From Alteromonadaceae bacterium Bs31 (GTDB lineage Bacteria > Pseudomonadota > Gammaproteobacteria > Pseudomonadales > Cellvibrionaceae), in the NCBI GenBank assembly GCA_900177435.1, contig FXAI01000010.1:1281-65280 (forward strand): DNA of 64,000 nucleotides, read 5' to 3'. This document shows, in pieces, positions 48,987-58,336 of the stretch. The translations under genes were made by a program, and so were the position numbers. The notes beneath the pieces were generated by a model that was not told the DNA's origin, did no database searches, and saw only the letters and a list, made by a program, of their open reading frames with translations. Position 1 is the stretch's first letter. Each line of letters opens with the position of its first letter.

Positions 48987-50447
48987 ATGGAATGGGAAAC
49001 AGTTATCGGGCTGGAAGTACATGTACAACTAGCCACACAAACCAAGATTTTTTCCGGCTCCAGCATCGCTTTCGGCGCTGAGCCCAACACCCAGGCCTGC
49101 GCAATAGACCTAGCCATGCCCGGCACCTTGCCGGTAGCCAACGAACAAGCTTTCCGCTATGCCACCATGTTTGGCCTGGCAGTGGACGCTGAGATCGGCA
49201 AACGTTCTGTGTTTGAGCGTAAAAATTATTTTTACCCGGACCTGCCCAAAGGCTATCAAACTACGCAGCTGGAAGAACCCATTGTTGGTCCCGGCAACGT
49301 GGACATTCTGCTGTCCAGTGGGGAACAGAAACGAGTGCGTATCCACCACGCCCACCTGGAGGAGGACGCCGGCAAGTCCGTGCACGAGGGCGCTTCTCTA
49401 GGGTTTAGCCAGGCGATGAGCGGCATAGATTTGAACCGCGCGGGCACGCCCTTAATTGAGGTGGTCACCGAGCCCGATATGCGCAACGCCGAAGAAGCCG
49501 TGGCCTTCGCCCGCAAGCTCCACTCCATCGTCACCTCTCTGGGTATCTGCGACGGTGAAATGAGCCAGGGTTCCATGCGTTTTGATGTGAACATCTCCGT
49601 TCGGCTCAAAGGTGGCGAGCTCGGTACTCGAACAGAAACAAAGAACCTTAACTCTTTCCGTTTTATGGAACGCTGCATTGAGCAAGAAGTGGAGCGACAG
49701 ATTGAGGTATTGGAAGAGGGCGGCACAATAACTCAGGAAACACGGCTATACGATGGCGACACCCACACCGCCCGCGCCATGCGCTCCAAAGAAGAAGCTA
49801 ACGATTACCGCTATTTCCCCTGCCCTGACCTTCTACCCGTTATTCTCGATGACGACTACATTGAGCAGGTACGAAGTACTTTGCCAGAACTGCCTGATGC
49901 CCGGCAAAAGCGCTTCGAGGAAACGTATAGTTTGAGCGCCTACGATGCGGGCACGCTTAGCGCCGATGCCGCTGTGGCCAGCTATTTTGAAGCCACTGCA
50001 AAAGCCAGCGGAGACGCAAAACTGGCCGCCAACTGGCTTATGGGTGAGCTAAGCGCCAAGCTTAACGCCGAAGAAATTGCTATTGGGGGCAGCAAGGTAA
50101 GCGCGGAACATCTGGCAGGCCTAATTGCTCGCATTAAAGACCAGACCATTTCCAATAAAATCGCCAAGCAGGTTTTTGAGGCCATGTGGAATGGCGAAGG
50201 CGATGCAGACAGCATCATCGACGCCAAAGGCCTTAAACAAGTGAGTGACAGCGGAGCGCTGGAAAAAATGGTAGACGAGGTCATGAGCAACAACCCCTCA
50301 CAAGTGGATAACTACCGCAAAGCCGATGAGAAAAAACGCCCGAAAATGCTCGGTTTTTTCGTTGGCCAGATTATGAAGGCCTCCAACGGGCAGGCAAACC
50401 CGCAACAATTGAATGAAATTTTGAAAAACAAACTGGACGCAGAATGA
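48987..50447 (+). CDS. gatB: Asp-tRNA(Asn)/Glu-tRNA(Gln) amidotransferase subunit B
   Basis: Kinase and transamidase subunit that binds the tRNA and phosphorylates the mischarged amino acid. The N-terminal [20 protein letters not shown] opening and the [14 protein letters not shown] block are typical. The middle has [13 protein letters not shown], and the C-terminal YqeY-like tail ends with [20 protein letters not shown]. The length of 486 is standard. The stop overlaps the next ORF by 4 bases. Confidence 0.98.
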   Translation: MEWETVIGLEVHVQLATQTKIFSGSSIAFGAEPNTQACAIDLAMPGTLPVANEQAFRYATMFGLAVDAEIGKRSVFERKNYFYPDLPKGYQTTQLEEPIVGPGNVDILLSSGEQKRVRIHHAHLEEDAGKSVHEGASLGFSQAMSGIDLNRAGTPLIEVVTEPDMRNAEEAVAFARKLHSIVTSLGICDGEMSQGSMRFDVNISVRLKGGELGTRTETKNLNSFRFMERCIEQEVERQIEVLEEGGTITQETRLYDGDTHTARAMRSKEEANDYRYFPCPDLLPVILDDDYIEQVRSTLPELPDARQKRFEETYSLSAYDAGTLSADAAVASYFEATAKASGDAKLAANWLMGELSAKLNAEEIAIGGSKVSAEHLAGLIARIKDQTISNKIAKQVFEAMWNGEGDADSIIDAKGLKQVSDSGALEKMVDEVMSNNPSQVDNYRKADEKKRPKMLGFFVGQIMKASNGQANPQQLNEILKNKLDAE

Positions 50448-50743
50448 GCTTAAAAAAAGACAAGCAAAAAGTACTGGGCGAAGTATTTGACGATGCGCGA
50501 GTACGCAGCTTTTTAGAGGTTGAGGGCAAGGGCGAATTCGATGTGGATTACATTGCCCTTGAGAGAGCCTATCGCGGGATGAAAGCGGAGAACTTTAGTA
50601 CCTTTGTTAGATTCTTCAGCGAAGATGGCCGTAATATCAATGCAAAAAACCCTCAGGGCAAAACCCTGTTGCAAGTCGTAAGTGATCACCGGCTAAGCGG
50701 CGACTATATCAAGGCACTGGAATCCGTGGGCGCACGCTTTTAA
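50444..50743 (+). CDS. Small conserved protein resembling the PA4642 family
   Basis: A 99-residue cytoplasmic protein, overlapping gatB by 4 bases and cysZ by 1 base, so it is translated within the gat message. The start [17 protein letters not shown] and the core [21 protein letters not shown] with [15 protein letters not shown] look to me like a small Pseudomonas family (PA4642-like). Function is unknown. No TM segment, cysteine or nucleotide motif is seen. Confidence 0.75.
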   Translation: MSLKKDKQKVLGEVFDDARVRSFLEVEGKGEFDVDYIALERAYRGMKAENFSTFVRFFSEDGRNINAKNPQGKTLLQVVSDHRLSGDYIKALESVGARF

Positions 50744-51516
50744 TGCTCCAGGCTAGCCCGCAAAACAACATTTTTACTGGCGCCAGCTACTTTATTCAAG
50801 GCGTCCGGCTGTTGTGGCACCCCCAGCTTCGAGCCTATATTCTGGTGCCCTTGCTGGTGAACATCGTGCTTTTCGGTGTGCTCACCAGTGTACTTATTTC
50901 CTACCTGGGCATGTTCAGTAACGGGTTTGATATTGAGGTTGCCGACTGGCTTCGTCCAGTGGTGGACTTTCTGCTGAAGCTGCTAGGCGTGGTGCTACTT
51001 ATCCTGGTGCTCATCATCTATGCCTATAGCTTCAATATCATTACCAACATCATCGCTGCGCCTTTCTATGGCTTACTGGCAGAGAAAGCCGAGGAAGTGC
51101 TTAGCGGCAGTAAGCCGCCACCCGAAGCCTTGAGCAGCATGATTCCGCGAGTGTTAAAGCGGGAGATCAAGAAGCTGCTGTATTTTATTATTCGCGGCTT
51201 CCTGGTGATGCTTATTATGCTCTTTGTCGGCTTGGTGATTCCTTTTGGAGGCCTGCTGGCGCCGCTCATCGGCCTCGCCTGGAGTGCCTGGTGCATGACC
51301 ATTCAATACGCCGATTACCCGGCAGACAATAACCGTTGCTCGTTTACGCGGGTGCGAAAAAAATTGTGGAACCGCCTGTACAGCTGTGGTGGCTTTGGCG
51401 GAATGGTTACGGCGGCAAGTGTGGTACCTGTGATTAATATCTTTGCTATGCCAGCCGCAGTTACTGGTGGCACCATTTTCTGGTTAAATGAATTAAAGGA
51501 CTGCTCGTCGGATTAG
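50743..51516 (+). CDS. cysZ: Sulfate transporter CysZ
   Basis: Inner-membrane sulfate uptake protein supplying cysteine synthesis (EI24/CysZ family). The 257-residue protein begins IFTGASYFIQGVRLLWHPQLRAYILVP in the family style (about 10-36). It has long helices with a SFNIITNIIAAPFYGLLAEK re-entrant region and ends with a MPAAVTGGTIFWLNE segment. It is last in the gatCAB-linked run and overlaps the preceding small gene by 1 base. Convergent with the response-regulator gene. Confidence 0.92.
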   Translation: MLQASPQNNIFTGASYFIQGVRLLWHPQLRAYILVPLLVNIVLFGVLTSVLISYLGMFSNGFDIEVADWLRPVVDFLLKLLGVVLLILVLIIYAYSFNIITNIIAAPFYGLLAEKAEEVLSGSKPPPEALSSMIPRVLKREIKKLLYFIIRGFLVMLIMLFVGLVIPFGGLLAPLIGLAWSAWCMTIQYADYPADNNRCSFTRVRKKLWNRLYSCGGFGGMVTAASVVPVINIFAMPAAVTGGTIFWLNELKDCSSD

Positions 51517-51560
51517 CATCGGATTATGGAGGTGCAGTGCTGACAAGAGCCGCAGCAATG

Positions 51561-52808
51561 CTACTCATCACCGAAAACCAGATCCCCCCCCGCTTCAGTG
51601 GCCCTGTGCAGGCAAGTACCGGCGCTGGCCAACATGTCGTCAATGGAATCCCCAAGCTCACTGGTGACCCCTGCACTAAAACTGAGTACCACTTGCTCGT
51701 CTCCCAGCCACTGTTTTTCCGAGCCCAGCAATTGCCGAACCCTGTCCACAAAGGCAATCGCCCGATCATTGTTTAAGCCCGGCATCAAGGCAAAAAATTC
51801 GTGCCCTCCCGCGCGCGCCAGTAGAAAACGATCAAAAGCGGAGCTCAAACTATCAGCCGTGCGCTGCATAATGAAGTTTCCAATCTCATGACCGTAACGC
51901 TCATTAATACTGTTAAAGTCGTCCAGCATAACCACCGCAACGGAGAGCGGCGAGCCATTTTGCACCGCCCGCTGACGAAAGCTTTCCCCCTGCTGAAAGA
52001 AATACTTTCGGTTGTAGCAACCCGTAAGATCGTCACGACTGGCTGAATCGCGTATCTGCTCAATCAGCTCAACCATCTCCACATTGTGGGAGATACGGCA
52101 GAAAAACTCCTCGTGATTAAAGGGTTTACGCAAGAAATCGTTTGCGCCGTTTTTAATAAATCGAGCGGATAACTGGCCCTCCCCCTCCGAGGACAAGCCG
52201 ATAATAATAATGTCTGTTTTTTCGTACTTGCCGCGAATGGTTTTCACCAGGTCAAAACCGTCCATGCGGGGCATATGGTAGTCGGTAATAAGAATTTTTA
52301 TATCCGGGTGGGCCAGCAAGGCTTTTATCGCATCGACACCATCACCCGCCTGTACAACCTCATAGAGGTGCAATTCAAGCAGGTCACACACAATCTTGCG
52401 CGCTGTGGTGGAATCGTCCACCACCAGTACTTTAACCTTCTGATTTTTAACCAGGCGGTGGAGCACTCCTAGAGCATATTCGTAGGAGAATCGCCCCTCC
52501 TTCGTAACATAGTCCACGATGCCTTTTGCCAATAAGGCCTCACGTTTTTTTTCGTCAAAGCTTCCGGTAAGAACAATGGTGGGAATTTTCAGGCTCAGGG
52601 TATAGTCAACCACTTCACCATTGGGCGCATCGGGCAGGCTCAAGTCAATCAGGGCGGCAAAGAAATTGTGCTCACCCCCCTCCACCAACTGTCGCGCTGC
52701 AGCAAAACTTTCGGCATAAACAGGATGGATTTTAGTGCTGCGGGATAGAACATGGCGCAGTACTTTCATGACAATCGCGCTGTCTTCAACAACAAGTACA
52801 GATTTCAT
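51561..52808 (-). CDS. PleD-like REC-REC-GGDEF response regulator with degenerate GGHEF
   Basis: A response regulator of 415 residues. The start at MKSVLVVED is used because a GGTGAG site precedes it; a GTG 15 bases earlier is possible. REC1 has a likely phospho-Asp at D55 (IDLSLPDA) and the acid pair E8-D9. REC2 has D176 (ITDYHMPRMDG) and DDS at 131-133. The GGDEF domain (about 258-415) keeps the metal-binding MLDDF (295-299), but the active motif is GGHEF (334-338), with His for Asp/Glu, and no RxxD inhibitory site precedes it. Cyclase activity is doubtful; it may bind GTP or act as a scaffold. The kinase is not adjacent. Confidence 0.9.
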   Translation of the reverse strand: MKSVLVVEDSAIVMKVLRHVLSRSTKIHPVYAESFAAARQLVEGGEHNFFAALIDLSLPDAPNGEVVDYTLSLKIPTIVLTGSFDEKKREALLAKGIVDYVTKEGRFSYEYALGVLHRLVKNQKVKVLVVDDSTTARKIVCDLLELHLYEVVQAGDGVDAIKALLAHPDIKILITDYHMPRMDGFDLVKTIRGKYEKTDIIIIGLSSEGEGQLSARFIKNGANDFLRKPFNHEEFFCRISHNVEMVELIEQIRDSASRDDLTGCYNRKYFFQQGESFRQRAVQNGSPLSVAVVMLDDFNSINERYGHEIGNFIMQRTADSLSSAFDRFLLARAGGHEFFALMPGLNNDRAIAFVDRVRQLLGSEKQWLGDEQVVLSFSAGVTSELGDSIDDMLASAGTCLHRATEAGGDLVFGDE

Positions 52809-53115
52809 ATTTGCGAGGCTCACCTTTACCGCTGTAATGCGGCTTATCCTAAAAGTGTAGCCGAGATAAGCCTGAACGCTGTTTGTTGTCAGGCGCTGCA
52901 GCAGGCGAAATGCAGGAGGAGGTAGCAGGCAGCTCTCCCGCCGCCTATGGCGCGGACTAGAGGTTTGTATACATGAGGCTGGTAGCGAGTGCGTTATGGC
53001 TGATGAGTCAGGGAGCTTTTTGTATCTCCTCTAATCGCCTGCACACACTCAAAACGCGGCCGCAGACCCCTCTATTGGCGCTGGCGATACTCAAGCATTG
53101 GCAGGGGAGGCCAGG
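52809..53115. other. Intergenic region without recognised feature
   Basis: About 307 bases between the response regulator start and the rhlB stop, both on the minus strand. No terminator with a T tract, tRNA or clear promoter was recognised. The response regulator promoter must lie here. Confidence 0.4.
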
Positions 53116-54336
53116 CTAATCCATCAAGTGTTCAGGCGGCTGCTCACACTTGAGCTTTCTACCCAGCAATTCTTCAATGGCGGGGATGCGAAAGGCATCA
53201 TCTTCACAGGCAAAACTAATGGATTGACCGCTATTACCTGCACGCCCCGTGCGACCGATACGGTGAACATAGTCTTCCGGCTCTTCCGGGAGGGTGTAAT
53301 TGACAACGTGGCTTACACCGTCAATGTGAATACCGCGGCCTGCCACATCGGTTGCCACCAAGGCCTGCAGTTTGCCCAGTTTGAAGTCATCCAGAGTGCG
53401 TACCCGCTTTGCTTGCGGGATATCACCGGTTAATAAGCCCACCCTAAAGCCTTTTTTACGCAAACTTTCGTGCAGCTTGCGACACTCGTCTCGACGGTTG
53501 GCGAAAATCATTAGGTTTTTCACATCCGGCTGCTCAATCAATTTGCCGAGCAAGCCCAGCTTTTCATCACTTTCCACCAGGTAGACAAACTGCTCTACGG
53601 TATCGGTAGCAATGGATTCCGGCTCAATTTCAACGGTTACTGGTTCATACATCCACTGCTCAGAGAGGCGCAACACATCCTGGGAGAAGGTGGCAGAAAA
53701 CAGCATGGTTTGACGATGGGTTTTCTGAGGTGTTCTGCGCACTATCTGCTTCACCTGAGGAATAAAGCCCATGTCCAACATGCGGTCTGCTTCGTCGATA
53801 ACCAGCAACTCCACCTGGTCCAGAAATACCTCTTTGCGCTCACACATATCCAAAAGTCTGCCAGGTGTAGCCACAAGAATATCCACGAAACGAGAGTGCA
53901 ATGCCTGCATCTGTTTATTGAAGTCCATGCCACCCACAAGTGTGTGCACATGCAAGCCAGAATATTTACCAATAGCAGCAGCGTCTTTGGCAATCTGCAT
54001 TACCAGCTCACGCGTGGGGGCTATTACCAAAGATCGCGCTTCACCGGCAAAACGCTCTTCAGGTGGTGGCCGGCGCAATAAATCTTCAAAAACAGCCACC
54101 AGAAATGCTGCTGTTTTACCGGTACCCGTTTGCGCTTTACCTAAAACATCGTGGCCACTAAGGCTGTAGGGCAAGGATTTTTGTTGAATGGGTGAACAAT
54201 GTGTAAAGCCCATATCCTTCAATGCCTTACTGATTTGATCGCTTAAATCCAGTTGATCAAAAGGGAGGCGCTCTTCGGCGGCGCTAGCTGTACTCTCGCT
54301 GGCATCGCCACCGAGTTCTGGATTTTGATCAGTCAT
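53116..54336 (-). CDS. rhlB: DEAD-box RNA helicase RhlB
   Basis: ATP-dependent RNA helicase that works with the RNase E degradosome in many Gammaproteobacteria. The 406-residue protein has the DEAD-box set in order: Q motif [13 protein letters not shown], motif I AQTGTGKT, Ia [10 protein letters not shown], Ib [29 protein letters not shown], then [29 protein letters not shown] and [16 protein letters not shown] Ser/Glu-rich N-terminus precedes the core. The C-terminus is short (ending PPEHLMD). The core reads closest to RhlB among the family, though other DEAD-box members cannot be fully excluded. Confidence 0.88.
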   Translation of the reverse strand: MTDQNPELGGDASESTASAAEERLPFDQLDLSDQISKALKDMGFTHCSPIQQKSLPYSLSGHDVLGKAQTGTGKTAAFLVAVFEDLLRRPPPEERFAGEARSLVIAPTRELVMQIAKDAAAIGKYSGLHVHTLVGGMDFNKQMQALHSRFVDILVATPGRLLDMCERKEVFLDQVELLVIDEADRMLDMGFIPQVKQIVRRTPQKTHRQTMLFSATFSQDVLRLSEQWMYEPVTVEIEPESIATDTVEQFVYLVESDEKLGLLGKLIEQPDVKNLMIFANRRDECRKLHESLRKKGFRVGLLTGDIPQAKRVRTLDDFKLGKLQALVATDVAGRGIHIDGVSHVVNYTLPEEPEDYVHRIGRTGRAGNSGQSISFACEDDAFRIPAIEELLGRKLKCEQPPEHLMD

Positions 54337-54502
54337 GTACTGAAATACCTACAATTTGTGCGAAAGAAAGGCTTTTTACACAGCTCACAGCTCAACTGCA
54401 AGCACTTCCCGGTTAAATTGGTGGCTCAGCAAAGAGCTGCTATGATTCCCATCCCGTTTAGGCAGATACACCAAACACTATTTTTCTGTACTAGGAGCAG
54501 TC

Positions 54503-55510
54503 ATGAAAGTACTCGTTACCGGCGCTGCCGGCTTTATTGGTTATCACCTTAGTGAAAAACTTCTCGCCCGTGGCGATGAAGTCGTCGGCATCGACAACCT
54601 TAACGATTATTACGATGTGAACTTAAAACTTTCACGTCTAGAGCATTTAAAAGCCCACCAAGCCTTTTCCTTTACCAAACTGGACCTTGCCGACCGAGCG
54701 GGAATGGAACAACTGTTTCAGGATCACGCCTTCGACCGGGTAGTCAATCTCGCAGCACAAGCCGGCGTGCGCTATTCCATTGAAAACCCCCACGCCTATG
54801 TAGACTCCAATCTGGTGGGCTTCGTCAATATTCTAGAGGGTTGCCGCCATTCAAACGTCGCTCACCTCTCCTACGCCTCCTCCAGTTCGGTATACGGCGC
54901 TAATACATTGCAGCCTTTTTCCGAGCTTCACAACGTAGATCATCCTGTTTCTCTTTACGCCGCCAGTAAAAAAGCCAATGAGCTGATGGCACATACCTAC
55001 AGTAATTTATTTAAGCTACCCACCACTGGCCTGCGTTTCTTTACCGTGTACGGCCCTTGGGGGCGACCCGATATGGCCTTGTTCCTGTTTACCAAGGGCA
55101 TTCTCGACCAGCAGCCTATTAACATCTTCAATAATGGGCAGATGATTCGAGACTTCACCTATATCGACGATATTGTTGAAGGCGTCGTGCGAGTGACTGA
55201 TAAAATCCCCACAGCCAACCCAGAATGGAACAGCGACAAGCCCGACCCCTCTAGCAGCTTTTGCCCCTACCGGGTTTTCAATATAGGCAACAACACCCCC
55301 GTAAAATTGATGGACTTTGTAGAAGCTATCGAAAAAGCCACAGAAAAAACAGCCATTAAAAACATGATGCCAATTCAGCCCGGTGATGTGCCTTCCACTT
55401 GTGCCGATGTGAGTGCGCTGGAGCAGGAAGTAGACTTTAAACCATCCACCAGCGTTCAAGACGGCGTGAATAAGTTCGTAAGCTGGTACCGCGAGTACTA
55501 CCAAAAGTAA
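54503..55510 (+). CDS. UDP-glucuronate 4-epimerase-like NAD-dependent epimerase
   Basis: Short-chain dehydrogenase/reductase of the extended type that interconverts UDP-glucuronate and UDP-galacturonate, feeding capsule or exopolysaccharide synthesis. The NAD+ motif is GAAGFIG (7-13), the catalytic pair is Y152 and K156 (YAASKKANE) with Ser in [10 protein letters not shown], and the substrate region [15 protein letters not shown] is characteristic of uronate epimerases. Length 335 is standard. It stands alone, between rhlB (divergent) and the TonB receptor, with a terminator after it. Glycosyltransferases are not in the window, so its polysaccharide is unknown. Confidence 0.9.
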   Translation: MKVLVTGAAGFIGYHLSEKLLARGDEVVGIDNLNDYYDVNLKLSRLEHLKAHQAFSFTKLDLADRAGMEQLFQDHAFDRVVNLAAQAGVRYSIENPHAYVDSNLVGFVNILEGCRHSNVAHLSYASSSSVYGANTLQPFSELHNVDHPVSLYAASKKANELMAHTYSNLFKLPTTGLRFFTVYGPWGRPDMALFLFTKGILDQQPINIFNNGQMIRDFTYIDDIVEGVVRVTDKIPTANPEWNSDKPDPSSSFCPYRVFNIGNNTPVKLMDFVEAIEKATEKTAIKNMMPIQPGDVPSTCADVSALEQEVDFKPSTSVQDGVNKFVSWYREYYQK

Positions 55511-55572
55511 GCACCAAACCCAACAAAAACTCCCAGATACCAGTAAATGGTAAGAAATTCACCTGATAGGGC

Positions 55573-55601
55573 GCGGTGGGCTACATTCCCACCGCTTGTT
55601 T
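55573..55601 (+). terminator. Stem-loop terminator after the epimerase gene
   Basis: GCGGTGGG, a 7-base loop, CCCACCGC (a perfect 8-bp stem), then TTGTTT. It lies about 60 bases past the epimerase stop and before the TonB receptor. Confidence 0.6.
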
Positions 55602-55651
55602 GACCTATACTCCGGTGATACACCCTGTGAAAATAATAAATGGGAGGAATA

Positions 55652-58099
55652 ATGCCTTCTTCAAGCCAGAAACACATGAAAACACCACTCGCCCTTGCCA
55701 TCGCGATAATCTGTACCCAGGCCAGCATCACTGCGGCTGAGGCTGGCAAACTGGAAGAGATTATTGTTACCTCCCAGAAGCGCGCAGAGAACCTTCAGCA
55801 GGTCCCTTTATCGGTTGCAACCATCAGCGGTGACAAGCTGGATAAGTCCGGTATCGCCAACCTCAACGACTTAACCGCCCACATGCCCAACATTCACTTT
55901 ACCGAAACGGGTCTTAGCACGCAGGTTCGCGTCAGGGGTATAGGCTCGGATAACAGCCAGGGCTTTGAGCAATCGGTAGGGATGTATGTAGACGGCATAC
56001 ACTACGGTAGGGCACAACTATTCCGAGCCCCCATGATGGACATGGAACGAGCAGAGCTCTTGCGCGGCCCGCAAAGCACGCTGTTCGGTAAAAACAGTAT
56101 CGCCGGCGCGCTCAACCTCACCACAGCCAGGCCCACTACTGACCCGGAAGCGAGGCTTGCCTTATCCCAGGAGCTTGAATTCAATACCACTGAAGTTAAC
56201 GCCATGTTCTCTGGCCCGCTGGCAGAGTCGGCACAAGCCCGACTGGCCCTTCGACGGGTGTCCGACGACGGCTACGTGGTGAACTCCTACTTGGGCAAAG
56301 ACCATCCGGAACGCGAGGAAACCAGTGTAAGGCTGAGCTTCGCCTGGCAGCCAACAGACAAACTCGAAATGTTCATCAAAGGTGAACAAAACAAATTCGA
56401 AAATATCGGCAGGGCTGCGGAGATTACCTACGATGCCCCCCTTGTTGAGGGGGGCACCACCTACAACGAGGGCTTACAGGCGCTGGGACAACCAGGCTTT
56501 GAAACCAAGCCCGATTATGTCAGGCAAGCGGACTCAGAAGAGTTCAGCGACAACACCATCAATAACTTAACCTTTAAAGCCGACTACGCCCTGGGTGACC
56601 ATACCCTGACCGCAGTTACCGGCTTGCTAAGCTTCGATTACCTCGAGCGCTGTGACTGTGATTTTGTTGCCTCTGAAATCCTGAATGTACGCCTTTCTGA
56701 AGAGTACGAGCAGTTCAGCCAAGAAATTCGTATTGCATCGCCACAGGATCAAAGCATCGAATGGCTGGCAGGTGTGTTCTACCAAAGCTATGAACAAAAT
56801 TTCTGGGACCAAATCGACCTGCCGGATACGGCCTTTCTCACCAGTTTATACCCAACACTTACCGGTACCGGAGTGAGACGGGATTTCGAACAAAACTCCA
56901 ATGCATGGGCATTGTTTGGCCGCGTTACCTGGCACGCTTCGGAAGCATGGCACATCACACTGGGAGCTCGATACACAGAAGAAAGCAAAGACGCAGACAA
57001 AATGATGAATGTGGTTGACCTTCAAAGTAACAATTACTACCAAGATCCAGTCACTGCTTTCACCTACATGGGGCTGTTCCTGGCTGAAACAGAGCAAGCG
57101 CGCTACTTCCCCAACCCGGCAGCCCCACCGGAAGAGTGGGCGCCCATCATGCACAGTGGCCACAATGTATCAGGCAGCCGAGACGAGTCCGCATTTACGC
57201 CATTGCTGAATATTGAATATGACGTCAACAGCGACGTCATGGCTTACGCTTCTTACACCACTGGCTTCAAGGCAGGCGGCTTCGATCCACGATCCAATAG
57301 TGTTGGGCTATTCGACTACCGAGTGCGAAACCCCATGCTGCCAGCTCCCCCAGAAGAAGAATCGGACCCATTGCAACATTTTGAGTTTGAGGAAGAATCT
57401 GTCACCGCAATGGAGCTGGGTATGAAAACTACCCTTTTCGATGGCCGGGCAGATTTAAATTTCGCCTTGTACCGAACCGAATATGAAGACCTACAAATCA
57501 GCCAGTACGATGGCGGCGTGGGCTTTAACGTGGGTAACGCCAAAGACACGGTTGTTCAAGGCCTGGAAATCGACGGTCGCTGGCTAGTGGCCGAACAACT
57601 CACCGCTTCCTACGGCTTTTCCTATCTGGATTTTGATTACAAAGATTTTAAAAACGGAAATTGTTACGCAGGCCAAACGCCGGACGGTGTTGATCTAGAC
57701 GGTAATGGCACAATCGATACCTGTGACTACACAGGAATGCGCGGAGTATACAGCCCAGAGTTCACTATCAACCTAGCTCTGGACTACTACCACCCTATCA
57801 CCAGTCAGCTAGATTTTATCAGCGTGCTGGACTGGCAATTTATCGACAGCCATCAGGTACATGTAAATCTCGACCCGGAAGGCGCTATAAATAGTTACAA
57901 CTTGTTGGGCCTGCGCCTTGGCGTGGAGACGGAAAACTGGAGCCTGGCTGTTTTAGGCAAAAACCTGTTAGACGAATATATCATCAGCTATTCGGGTAAT
58001 GCTTCTTTGGCGGACACTGCACCATTTAATGCGAACACCCATTACAGCTTTGTGCGCAGGCCGCGCACAATTACACTGGAAGCCACTCTTAAGTTGTAG
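55652..58099 (+). CDS. TonB-dependent outer-membrane receptor
   Basis: Energy-driven outer-membrane transporter, probably for an iron chelate or an oligosaccharide; substrate not readable. The ATG at 55652 is chosen because GGGAGG lies 4 bases upstream; the ATG at 55640 would include that site in the coding region. The protein has a signal peptide, a TonB-box-like EEIIVTSQKRAENLQQVP just after it, a plug domain (LNDLTAHMPNIHFTETG, about 65-190) with the RGPQSTLFGKNSIAGA motif, and a 22-strand-type barrel ending in an aromatic-rich RPRTITLEATLKL. This RGPQSTLFGKN style is frequent in Cellvibrio and sphingomonad receptors. 815 residues. Confidence 0.93.
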   Translation: MPSSSQKHMKTPLALAIAIICTQASITAAEAGKLEEIIVTSQKRAENLQQVPLSVATISGDKLDKSGIANLNDLTAHMPNIHFTETGLSTQVRVRGIGSDNSQGFEQSVGMYVDGIHYGRAQLFRAPMMDMERAELLRGPQSTLFGKNSIAGALNLTTARPTTDPEARLALSQELEFNTTEVNAMFSGPLAESAQARLALRRVSDDGYVVNSYLGKDHPEREETSVRLSFAWQPTDKLEMFIKGEQNKFENIGRAAEITYDAPLVEGGTTYNEGLQALGQPGFETKPDYVRQADSEEFSDNTINNLTFKADYALGDHTLTAVTGLLSFDYLERCDCDFVASEILNVRLSEEYEQFSQEIRIASPQDQSIEWLAGVFYQSYEQNFWDQIDLPDTAFLTSLYPTLTGTGVRRDFEQNSNAWALFGRVTWHASEAWHITLGARYTEESKDADKMMNVVDLQSNNYYQDPVTAFTYMGLFLAETEQARYFPNPAAPPEEWAPIMHSGHNVSGSRDESAFTPLLNIEYDVNSDVMAYASYTTGFKAGGFDPRSNSVGLFDYRVRNPMLPAPPEEESDPLQHFEFEEESVTAMELGMKTTLFDGRADLNFALYRTEYEDLQISQYDGGVGFNVGNAKDTVVQGLEIDGRWLVAEQLTASYGFSYLDFDYKDFKNGNCYAGQTPDGVDLDGNGTIDTCDYTGMRGVYSPEFTINLALDYYHPITSQLDFISVLDWQFIDSHQVHVNLDPEGAINSYNLLGLRLGVETENWSLAVLGKNLLDEYIISYSGNASLADTAPFNANTHYSFVRRPRTITLEATLKL

Positions 58100-58117
58100 C
58101 TCACGGTTAAATAATAC

Positions 58118-58146
58118 GGGGCCGCGCTTCGCTGCCCCCCTTCTTT
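58118..58146 (+). terminator. Possible terminator after the TonB receptor
   Basis: GGGGCCGC and GCTGCCCC pair as an 8-bp stem with one mismatch around a 5-base loop, followed by CCTTCTTT, a weak T tract. It is about 18 bases past the stop. Confidence 0.45.
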
Positions 58147-58336
58147 AAACAGCACTAACAATTCCTCCTTCGACCTAAGCGACCTCCGCGCGCAACAGTA
58201 AAAGAGTATTTATTTGCCAAAAACTAAATACTCGTTCTATCTCTTTTACTCAAATTACCCCTTACTTTCGCGCTTGCGCACCTATAGAATTCGCTCAAGT
58301 TTTTCTAAGATCAATTTTCAGGGAGCGTTAAATACA

